DNA from: Sandaracinaceae bacterium
Lineage (GTDB): Bacteria > Myxococcota_A > Polyangia > Polyangiales > Houyiibacteriaceae
Reading direction: 5' to 3'
NCBI GenBank assembly: GCA_020633055.1
Contig: JACKEJ010000005.1
Coordinates: 620,001-684,000 of the forward strand
DNA length: 64,000 nt
Shown: in pieces, positions 1 through 7,261 of the stretch
Position numbering within the stretch: position 1 is the first letter of the stretch
Layout: each line of letters begins with the position of its first letter
Notes under the pieces: model-generated
Databases searched by the model: none
Told to the model about the DNA's origin: nothing
What the model saw: only the letters and a program-made list of their open reading frames with translations
Position numbers and translations under genes: made by a program

Positions 1-1226
1 ACGATGGCCCCCGTGAGCTCTCCCGTGTTGGGCGCGCGCACCGGCGAGGCGCGGAAGATGGCCCACGAGGTGGCGCCGTCGGGGCGCCGCACGCCGAGCG
101 TCTCGGGGCCCTGTGGTTCCCCGGTCACGAGGGCGCGGGTCACCGGATAGTCCTCGGGGGCTGCCGGCTGGCCGCTCTCCCAAATGGTCTCCGTCGCGAA
201 GTCGGTGGTGTAGCGGCGCGTGAGCTCGTCGTAGGCAAGCCCCAAGATGCGCTGCGCCTCGCCGTTGGCCGCGTGGATCGCCCCGTCGGCTGCGACGTGC
301 ACGATGCCGCTCGGGACGGCCTCGACGATGTGGCGGTTGATGGCCTCGGACTGTCGCAGCGCAGCCTCCGCCTCGCGTCGCTCGTTGAGCTCCCGGGTGA
401 GCGCCTCGTTCGCGCGCTGCAGCGCCTGGGTGCGCTCTTCGACGCGTCGCTCGAGCTCCACGTTCTCGCGTGCTAGCTGCTCCGCATGAGCCGCCTGGGC
501 CTCGGAGGTCCCCTTGCGGCGAAAGAACCCCGGGACCTCGACGCGCTCGGCGCGCCGGACTACCTCCGGGTGCGCCGCGGTGTAGGCGTCGATGCGCTCG
601 GCGATGCGCGCTGGGGGCGCCATGATGAAGCGGCACTGGGCGTCGCCCATGGCGCGGCAGGTGATCTCGGCCGCGACGAGCGGCATCTCGAAGGCGGACT
701 CGCACCACCCCGACGAGTACCCCGAGTTCATCACGCACACCGGGAAGTCCGCGTGGCGCCCCGCCGCGATCCACCCGTCGGCCTCCATCGAGTAGGGGTG
801 GTCGTAGTACAGGACGAAGTCGTCGTCCGGCCGCGGGCGGCTGTCGGCGTGGATGTCGACGAAGGCCCACCCCGCGTGCGCGAAGTGCACGGGACCCGCC
901 GACAGCTTCTCGACCGGATCCTGTACGCCCAGCCGCTCCGCGAACACGCGGGCGTCGCTCATGCCCATGGCGTGCGCGAGGTCGAACAGGATCTCGCGCG
1001 CGACCTTCGTGCCTTGGTCCCCCTGCGATCCGTACAGCTCGCGCACCACGTCGACGAACTCGACCGAGAGGGCGCGCGCCCGCACGAGGACGTAGCGCTC
1101 GTCGGCCACGCCGATGGTGCCGCGCTCGGGCTCCTGCCGGAGCTCCTGGAAGTACTGCCGCACGTACTCCTGCGCTCGCTCGAAGACGGGCGCGAATGCA
1201 GGTGGGACGCTGACGGACTCGAGCAA
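1..1226 (-). CDS. Partial V4R/XylR-N-type sensor protein with PAS domain (C-terminus beyond window)
   Basis: The open frame runs off the left edge, so only the N-terminal part is present. The first about 210 residues look like the XylR_N plus V4R (4-vinyl reductase) ligand-sensing module: the segment around 'AEITCRAMGDAQCRF' matches the V4R end pattern with two cysteines around Met-Gly-Asp. A coiled-coil-like stretch ('LERRVEERTQALQRANEAL') follows, and then a PAS domain ('IVEAVPSGIVHVAADG'). This order usually precedes a histidine kinase or other output domain, which is not visible here. No ATG fits. The frame opens after a stop near 1315, and TTG at 1226 is my best start, with low certainty. 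It is probably a cytoplasmic sensor of small aromatic-type or other ligands; the ligand is inferred only from the family. Confidence 0.75.
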   Translation of the reverse strand, partial: MLESVSVPPAFAPVFERAQEYVRQYFQELRQEPERGTIGVADERYVLVRARALSVEFVDVVRELYGSQGDQGTKVAREILFDLAHAMGMSDARVFAERLGVQDPVEKLSAGPVHFAHAGWAFVDIHADSRPRPDDDFVLYYDHPYSMEADGWIAAGRHADFPVCVMNSGYSSGWCESAFEMPLVAAEITCRAMGDAQCRFIMAPPARIAERIDAYTAAHPEVVRRAERVEVPGFFRRKGTSEAQAAHAEQLARENVELERRVEERTQALQRANEALTRELNERREAEAALRQSEAINRHIVEAVPSGIVHVAADGAIHAANGEAQRILGLAYDELTRRYTTDFATETIWESGQPAAPEDYPVTRALVTGEPQGPETLGVRRPDGATSWAIFRASPVRAPNTGELTGAI

Positions 1227-1290
1227 GAGGGCCTCTCTGACTGGCAGCGCCAGAGTGCCACACTCGCGCCCCGCTCGGGTCCCCGAACGG

Positions 1291-1551
1291 CTACGGGCGC
1301 CGCCGGCCCTCGGTCAGCTTCATCAGGAGGATGTACGCGGCGAGCACCAGCGTGGCACCGTTGGCGACATAGACGGGCGCGCTGTCCGCCAGCAGGCCGT
1401 AGGCGAGCCAGAGCGCGACACCGGTGGTCATCAACGAGAACATCCCGAGCGAGAGGTCCTGCGTGCGACGCGTACGCCACACCTGGACCACCTGGGGAAC
1501 GAAGGCGGCGGTGGTGCAGAACGCCGCCATGAAGCCAATCCACTCGGTCAT
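1291..1551 (-). CDS. SemiSWEET / PQ-loop family transporter
   Basis: This 86-residue protein has three hydrophobic helices and a PQ dipeptide in the first ('AAFVPQVVQVWRTRRTQDLS'). That is the PQ-loop signature of bacterial SemiSWEET sugar uniporters, which act as homodimers in the inner membrane. The length is typical of the family. Its ATG overlaps the stop of the upstream DMT transporter gene by four bases (ATGA, 1548-1551), so the two are very likely co-translated. The substrate cannot be read from sequence. Confidence 0.9.
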   Translation of the reverse strand: MTEWIGFMAAFCTTAAFVPQVVQVWRTRRTQDLSLGMFSLMTTGVALWLAYGLLADSAPVYVANGATLVLAAYILLMKLTEGRRRP

Positions 1552-2426
1552 GACGGTACGACCCCCTCGCGACGCTTGAGGCGCTCGCGGTGCAATGTAT
1601 AGAGCCCCGAGAACACGACCAGGGCCGCCCCAGCGAGGGTGGGGGCATCGGGCCGCTCACGAAACACGAGCCCACCGATGACGAGGGCGAACAGCAAGCG
1701 CGAGTAGCGGAAGGGAGTCACGACGGCCACCTCGCCCGCACGCATGGCCTCGGTGATGGCCCAGTAGGACACGATGCCGCACAGGAGCGCCCCGCCCAGC
1801 AGGCCCAGCTGCCCGGGCGTCGGAGACAGCAACCCACCGCCCGAGACGACCAGCACGGCGCCCAGCAAGCCCACCGAGAGAAAGCCCGAGAACGCGAGCT
1901 GCATGGTGGAGACGCCCGCGGGCACCATGCGCGTGGTGACGTCGCGCACCGAGAGCCCGAGCACCGCGAGCACCGCCCACAGGGAGTTGGGCTCGAAGCC
2001 GTCGAGCCCGGGCTGGATGACCACGAGGACGCCCGCGAGCCCGACGAGCATCGCGAGCCAGCTGCCGACGCCCACGCGCTCTCCGAGCAACGTTGCGGCG
2101 CCGATGGTGACGACCAGCGGGGTGGCCTGGAAGATGGCCGTCGCGGTGGTCAGGGGCGTGAGGGAGATGGCCATGACGAAGCCGAGCGTGCCGACCAGCT
2201 CGCCCAGGTTGCGCGCCAGGACGTGTCGGTGAAGCAGGGCGCGCGACCACACGGCCGCCCCGTCGCGACGGGCCGCGGCCGCGAACAGGGGCGTGCCCAC
2301 CACGCTCAGCGACAGCAGGATCTGCCCGATGGGCAGCGCGCTCGACGCGCGCTTGATGAACATGTCCTCGAGCGCGAAGCCCAGCATGGAGCCCACCATC
2401 AACGCGATGCCGCGTAGGTTGTCCAC
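1548..2426 (-). CDS. EamA/DMT-superfamily transporter
   Basis: The 292-residue protein is almost entirely hydrophobic, with about ten predicted membrane helices arranged as two EamA repeats. Typical EamA features include the N-terminal 'GSMLGFALEDMFIKRA' helix and the 'TPLTTATAIFQATPLVVTIGAA' region (cut here by eye) leading into the second repeat. It is probably an inner-membrane exporter of metabolites or amino acids; the substrate is unknown. The start is a GTG preceded by a GGGAGG ribosome-binding site. It lies 15 bases after transketolase on the same strand and is coupled to the SemiSWEET gene downstream. Confidence 0.9.
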   Translation of the reverse strand: MDNLRGIALMVGSMLGFALEDMFIKRASSALPIGQILLSLSVVGTPLFAAAARRDGAAVWSRALLHRHVLARNLGELVGTLGFVMAISLTPLTTATAIFQATPLVVTIGAATLLGERVGVGSWLAMLVGLAGVLVVIQPGLDGFEPNSLWAVLAVLGLSVRDVTTRMVPAGVSTMQLAFSGFLSVGLLGAVLVVSGGGLLSPTPGQLGLLGGALLCGIVSYWAITEAMRAGEVAVVTPFRYSRLLFALVIGGLVFRERPDAPTLAGAALVVFSGLYTLHRERLKRREGVVPS

Positions 2427-2441
2427 GGCCCTCCCGCGGCG

Positions 2442-4433
2442 TCAGCCGAGCTGCGCTTCGGCGGCCTCCACCACCGCCGCTGCGGTGATGCCGAACTTCT
2501 CGTAGAGGGTCTCGGCGGGCGCCGAGGCGCCGAAGCGCGTCATGCCCACGAAGCGGCCCCGCATGCCGAGGTAGCGCTCCCAGCCGAAGCCGCTGCCGGC
2601 CTCCACGGCCACGCGCGCGCTCAGCTCGGGGAGCATGACCGAGTCACGGTAGGCCTGGTCCTGCGCCTGGAAGAGCTCCCAGCAGGGGAGGCTCACCACG
2701 CGGGCACGGACACCCTTGCCCGCCAGGGTGGCCTGAGCCGACAGCGCCAGCTCGACCTCGCTGCCCGACGCGATCAGCAGCACCTGCGGCGCGCCGCCCT
2801 CCGCCTCGCTCAGCACGTAGCCGCCGCGGGCGGCGCCGCTCACGTCACGGTCCATGGTGGGGATGTCCTGGCGCGTCAGCACCAGCGCCGAGGGGCCATC
2901 CCACGCGAGCGCGGCCTTCCAGCACTCGCGGGTCTCGTTGGCGTCGCCGGGGCGGAAGGTCGCAAAGCCCGGGATGGCGCGCATCGTGGAGAGCTGCTCC
3001 ACCGGCTGGTGCGTGGGGCCGTCCTCGCCGAGGCCGATGCTGTCGTGCGTGAAGATGTAGCGCGTGCGCAGCTTCATCAGCGCCGCCAGGCGCATGGTGG
3101 GGCGCATGTAGTCGGAGAAGATGAGGAAGGTGGCGCCGTAGGGGATGACGCCGCCGTGCAGCGCCATGCCGTTCATGGCCGAGCCCATTGCGTGCTCGCG
3201 CACCCCGAAGTTGATGTTGCGGGGCACCTCGCCCTCGGCCACGCGGCCGTAGAACGGCAGACCGGCCAGCTCGGAGCCGTTGCTGCCCGCCAGGTCGGCC
3301 GAGCCACCCACCAGGTGCGGGATGTTCTTGGCCAGCGCGTTGAGCACCTTCTGGCTGGCCTTGCGTGACGCCACGCCCTTCTCGCTGGGCTCGAACACGG
3401 GCAGCCCCGCGTCCCAGCCGGCCGGCAGGCCCTGGGCCAGCGCGACGTCCAGCTCGGCGGCCAGCTCCGGGAAGGCCTGGCCATACGCGGCACGCTGCGC
3501 GTCCCAGGCGCCCTTGCTCTTCGCGCCTGCCGAAAGGGCAGCCTCGCGCGCCGCGCTCAGCTCGGCCGGCACGTAGAAGGGCTCCTCGGGCCAGCCCATG
3601 ATCTCCTTGGTGGCCTTGATCTCGGCCGCCCCGAGGGGCGCGCCGTGCGCGGCGGGGGAGTCCTTCTTGGTGGGCGCGGGGAAGCCGATGATGGTCTTCA
3701 CGCGGATCAGGCTCGGGCGCGGGTCGGCCTCGGCCTTGCGCGTGGCGGCCAGGATGGCGTCGATGTCCTCGCCGTCGTCCACGCTCTCGGTGTGCCAGCC
3801 GTAGGCGCGGTAGCGCGCGAGCACGTCCTCGGTGAACGAGATGTCCGTGCGGCCGTCGATGGTGATGCTGTTGTCATCCCAGTAGGCGATGATCTTGCCC
3901 AGCTTCAGGTGGCCGGCCATGGACGCGGCCTCGGCCGAGACGCCCTCCATGAGGTCGCCGTCGGACGCGATGACCCAGACCTTGTGGTCGAACAGCGTGT
4001 GGCCGGGCTTGTTGAAGCGCGCGGCGAGGAACTGCTCGGCCATGGCCATGCCGACGGCGTTGGCGATGCCCTGCCCGAGGGGACCGGTGGTGACCTCGAC
4101 GCCCGGGGTGTCGTGCAGCTCGGGGTGGCCCGGCGTCTTGCTGTGCCACTGGCGGAACTGCTTGATGTCGTCGAGGGAGAGGTCGTAGCCCGTCAGGTGC
4201 AGCAGCGCGTACTGCAGCATGGACGCGTGCCCGCACGAGAGGATGAAGCGGTCGCGGTCGGCCCACTCGGGCGAGGCCGGATCGTGCTTGCGCAGCTTGG
4301 TGAACACCGTCCACCCCAGCGCGGCGAGCGCCATGGGCGTCCCCGGGTGACCCGAGTTGGCGGCCTGCACGGCGTCCATGGAGAGGCCGCGGATGGTGTG
4401 GACCGCGAGGGCGTCGAGGGGGGTCTGCGTCAC
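2442..4433 (-). CDS. tkt: Transketolase
   Basis: A full-length (663 residues) thiamine-diphosphate enzyme of the non-oxidative pentose phosphate pathway and, in autotrophs, the Calvin cycle. It moves two-carbon ketol units between sugar phosphates in the cytoplasm. The TPP/Mg-binding segment is visible as 'SDGDLMEGVSAEAASMAGHL' followed by 'WDDNSITIDG'. The pyrimidine-domain signature 'SIGLGEDGPTHQPVEQL' is intact, as is the phosphate-binding 'FGASAP' near the C-terminus. The start codon overlaps the stop of the upstream phosphatase-like gene (ATGA, 4430-4433), implying translational coupling with a membrane protein, an unusual partner. The transporter genes follow 15 bases downstream. Confidence 0.98.
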   Translation of the reverse strand: MTQTPLDALAVHTIRGLSMDAVQAANSGHPGTPMALAALGWTVFTKLRKHDPASPEWADRDRFILSCGHASMLQYALLHLTGYDLSLDDIKQFRQWHSKTPGHPELHDTPGVEVTTGPLGQGIANAVGMAMAEQFLAARFNKPGHTLFDHKVWVIASDGDLMEGVSAEAASMAGHLKLGKIIAYWDDNSITIDGRTDISFTEDVLARYRAYGWHTESVDDGEDIDAILAATRKAEADPRPSLIRVKTIIGFPAPTKKDSPAAHGAPLGAAEIKATKEIMGWPEEPFYVPAELSAAREAALSAGAKSKGAWDAQRAAYGQAFPELAAELDVALAQGLPAGWDAGLPVFEPSEKGVASRKASQKVLNALAKNIPHLVGGSADLAGSNGSELAGLPFYGRVAEGEVPRNINFGVREHAMGSAMNGMALHGGVIPYGATFLIFSDYMRPTMRLAALMKLRTRYIFTHDSIGLGEDGPTHQPVEQLSTMRAIPGFATFRPGDANETRECWKAALAWDGPSALVLTRQDIPTMDRDVSGAARGGYVLSEAEGGAPQVLLIASGSEVELALSAQATLAGKGVRARVVSLPCWELFQAQDQAYRDSVMLPELSARVAVEAGSGFGWERYLGMRGRFVGMTRFGASAPAETLYEKFGITAAAVVEAAEAQLG

Positions 4434-6058
4434 GTCATGTCTCCTGGGCCGGGCGGCGCTGACCCGCCTACCGTGGGCCGCTCATAGTACGAAACCTCTC
4501 GCTTGGCCATGGTCCCCAGCAAGGTCGCGGCCGCGGCCAGCAGCGCGCCGACGCCCGCCGCAGCCAGGAAAACAGGGGCGTAGGCGGCGAAGGCGGTGAC
4601 GGGCCAAGGGGAATACGCCCCGCCGATGCGGGCCCAGGCGAGCCCGAACGCCGCGATCGACGCCCACACGAGCCCGCCGGCGGCGCGGCGCAGGGCGAGC
4701 CGCGGGTCCGCTCCGGCGCCCGCGCGCGCGATCGCCAGCCACGCGCCGAGGGCCATCCCGAGCGCGCCGGAGACCGCGCCGCAGACTCCGACGGCGACGA
4801 CGTGGGGGTTCACCAGGTGGATGGCGCTCAGGGTGAGTGGGCGACCGAGGACCGCGAGGTGCAGCACGACGGTCCCCGCGAGCCACACCAGCGGCGCAAC
4901 CACGCTCCCCGCGTCGAGGCCCGAGAAGCTGCGCTTCGTGGCGCCCAGCCCCATGAGGGTGAGCAGCATCCCCAAGCCGAGCAGCCCGAGCGTGCGGGCC
5001 TCGTGCAGGCCCCGCTGGCGGCGCGCTGCGTCCTCGGCGAACGCGACCCGCTGGAGACCCCCGGGCGTGGGTTGCTCGCCGAGGCACGTGCTGGAGCGCG
5101 GGGTGGCGGAGCCCGTGGCCCCCGCCAGCAGCGCGGCGACGCACTCGGGCGCGAGCTCCAGCGTGTCGCCGTCCCGGTCCGCGATCTGCGCTCCCCGGAT
5201 GGCGAACGGGGCCCGGACGACCTCTGGCTCGTCGCCCCCGTGGCCGCCCACGTCGAGGTGGCCGTGGTCCGCGATGACCAACGCCACGAGCGCGGGCTGA
5301 GCATCGACGGCGGCGTGCAGCGCGGCGACCAAAGCGTCGGCCCGCCCGAGGGCCGCGGCGTGGAGGGCGCTGTCGACGCCCGTTTCGTGGGCGCTCTCGT
5401 CGACCGCGAGCATGTGCGCCACCAGCAACCCGGGGGACGCGTCGCGCGCGAACGCGGCGAACGCATCCCTCGCCGCCGCGTCGAAGGCCTGCCCGGTGAA
5501 CAGCTCGCGCGCTTCGGCGCGCGGTGTCAGCAGCTGCAGGAGCCAGTCGAGGTCCTCGGCCACGTAGCGCTCGCGACCGGCCACCGCGCGGACGCGGTCG
5601 GCCAGGCTGTCGACGCGCGCGACGCCGCCACCGGAGGTGAGGTGGTAGCGGTTGGTGAAGACGCCGCTCAGGCGGTTGGGCGTCCCCGTCACGAGCGCGT
5701 GGTAGGCGCCCGTGGACAGCGTCGGCCGCGGATAGCGGACGGTGCCGTGCAGCGCACCAGCGCGAAACGCACGCAGCGCGGGCGAGCGCTCGGCCTCGTC
5801 CACGCGTAGGCCGTCCACCAACAAGATGGCCAGTGGACGCGGGGAGCTCGGGGCCGGGTCCACGACGTTGGCATCGTCCCGGTCCGCGAAGTCGCGCAGC
5901 GCGCGCGTGGCGTCCGTCTCGTGGTCGGCGTGCACCCAGAGCGACTCGGCCATCCACCACAGGAGGGGCATGGCGAGCAACGCCACCACGACGAAGCCCT
6001 TGGAGGCTGCGCGCGGGTCGATGACGCGCGTCGAGAGCGCCCGCACGTCCTCGGACAT
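4430..6058 (-). CDS. Membrane-anchored alkaline-phosphatase-superfamily protein (GPI-ethanolamine-phosphate-transferase-like)
   Basis: The product is 542 residues. There is a membrane anchor near residues 20-40, then an alkaline-phosphatase-superfamily catalytic domain: 'LAILLVDGLRVDEAE' supplies a metal Asp (about D82), the nucleophile Thr is in 'YPRPTLSTGAYHAL' (T113 or T116), and 'IADHGHLDVGGHGGDEPEVV' gives the Asp-His...His metal set. Several membrane helices follow in the C-terminal third. This order resembles eukaryotic PIG-O/PIG-G phosphoethanolamine transferases and bacterial type I phosphodiesterases. The substrate may be a lipid- or polymer-linked phosphoester (inference). I chose the ATG at 6058 because the longer frame runs into the divergent neighbour. 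It is coupled to transketolase by a 4-base overlap. Confidence 0.8.
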   Translation of the reverse strand: MSEDVRALSTRVIDPRAASKGFVVVALLAMPLLWWMAESLWVHADHETDATRALRDFADRDDANVVDPAPSSPRPLAILLVDGLRVDEAERSPALRAFRAGALHGTVRYPRPTLSTGAYHALVTGTPNRLSGVFTNRYHLTSGGGVARVDSLADRVRAVAGRERYVAEDLDWLLQLLTPRAEARELFTGQAFDAAARDAFAAFARDASPGLLVAHMLAVDESAHETGVDSALHAAALGRADALVAALHAAVDAQPALVALVIADHGHLDVGGHGGDEPEVVRAPFAIRGAQIADRDGDTLELAPECVAALLAGATGSATPRSSTCLGEQPTPGGLQRVAFAEDAARRQRGLHEARTLGLLGLGMLLTLMGLGATKRSFSGLDAGSVVAPLVWLAGTVVLHLAVLGRPLTLSAIHLVNPHVVAVGVCGAVSGALGMALGAWLAIARAGAGADPRLALRRAAGGLVWASIAAFGLAWARIGGAYSPWPVTAFAAYAPVFLAAAGVGALLAAAATLLGTMAKREVSYYERPTVGGSAPPGPGDMT

Positions 6059-6157
6059 GCCGCGGTCCAGAGAGCGCGCGTGGCTGTGGAGTGGTGCAGG
6101 CACGGGCGCGCACTCTACCGCGGCCACCGCGACACCAGCGACGGTATCCTCCGCCGC

Positions 6158-7150
6158 ATGATCCAGACCGACTACAACCACTTCCGCTACGCCGGTGGCT
6201 CGGGCGGGCACTACGAGAGCTACTTCCAGCGCGCCAACCACCCGTCGCGCAAGCTCGCGTTCTGGATTCGCTACACGGTGTTCTCGCCTCGGGGACGCCC
6301 CGAGGACGCGGTGGGTGAGCTGTGGGCCATCTACTTCGATGGCGAACGAGGGCGCATCATCCCCGTGAAGCAGGTGTTCCCCTACGCGCGCTGCGCGTTC
6401 GTCAGGACACGGCTCGACGCGCGCATCGACGACGCCTCGCTCGACGGCGCGGCGCTCCAGGGGAAGGCCGAGGCGCTCGGGCACGCGGTCTCGTGGGACC
6501 TCCGCTACGCGTCCCCCGAGGCCCCGGTGTTCCTCTTGCCGGATGCGCTGTACGACGCGCCGCTACCGAAGGCGAAGGCCCTCGTGGGGTCGCCGATGGC
6601 GGTCTACGAGGGAGAGCTGGTCGTCGATGGAGAGCGTGTGGCCGTGGACGGCTGGGTCGGCAGCCAGAACCACAACTGGGGCGCGAAGCACACCGACGAG
6701 TACGCATGGGGTCAGGTGGCCGGCTTCGACGACGCGCCGGACACGTTCCTGGAGGTCACCACGGCGCGTGTGCACGTCGGTCCGTGGAAGACGCCCTGGC
6801 TGAGCCCCATGGTGCTGCGACACGCGGGCCGCGAGCTACGCTGGAACGCGCTCGGCACCGCGCTGCGCACACGCGCCCACTACGGCTTCTTCCGCTGGAC
6901 CTTCGACGCGCGCGCCGCGTGCGGGCGGCTGCACGGCGTGGTCGAGGCAGACGCTGCGGACTTCGTCGGCCTCCCCTACGACAACCCTCCCGGCGGGCGG
7001 AAGACCTGCCTCAACTGCAAGGTGGCGCGCTGCACGCTGACGCTCGAGCGACCCGGTGAGCCAGACGTGCAGCTGCACACCGCCCACCGGGCCGCGTTCG
7101 AGATCCTCACCGACCGCAGCGACCACGGCGTCTCGGTGCTGGCGGTCTGA
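6158..7150 (+). CDS. Tocopherol-cyclase/CrtC-like lipocalin-fold protein, function unknown
   Basis: This 330-residue soluble protein has no signal peptide. Features seen are the aromatic, Gly-rich N-terminus 'MIQTDYNHFRYAGGSGGHYE', a central 'GSQNHNWGAKHTDEYAWGQ' motif, and a C-terminal Cys pair in 'KTCLNCKVARC'. The Asn-His-Asn-Trp-Gly...Tyr-Ala-Trp-Gln pattern recalls tocopherol cyclase-like and CrtC-like proteins, which bind or hydrate isoprenoids in a double lipocalin-like barrel. I cannot confirm an enzyme activity. It is divergent from the phosphatase-like gene. The start ATG at 6158 lies just past the end of the overlapping antisense frame and gives the conserved N-terminus. Confidence 0.65.
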   Translation: MIQTDYNHFRYAGGSGGHYESYFQRANHPSRKLAFWIRYTVFSPRGRPEDAVGELWAIYFDGERGRIIPVKQVFPYARCAFVRTRLDARIDDASLDGAALQGKAEALGHAVSWDLRYASPEAPVFLLPDALYDAPLPKAKALVGSPMAVYEGELVVDGERVAVDGWVGSQNHNWGAKHTDEYAWGQVAGFDDAPDTFLEVTTARVHVGPWKTPWLSPMVLRHAGRELRWNALGTALRTRAHYGFFRWTFDARAACGRLHGVVEADAADFVGLPYDNPPGGRKTCLNCKVARCTLTLERPGEPDVQLHTAHRAAFEILTDRSDHGVSVLAV

Positions 7151-7261
7151 GTGCACCTCCCGGGACCATGTGCTGCTACGTAGGGATCGCACGCCTCACC
7201 TGCGCATTTGCACACATGTGCGAATCGGCCCATAGCACTGGACCTCTTGGAGGAAGACGAC

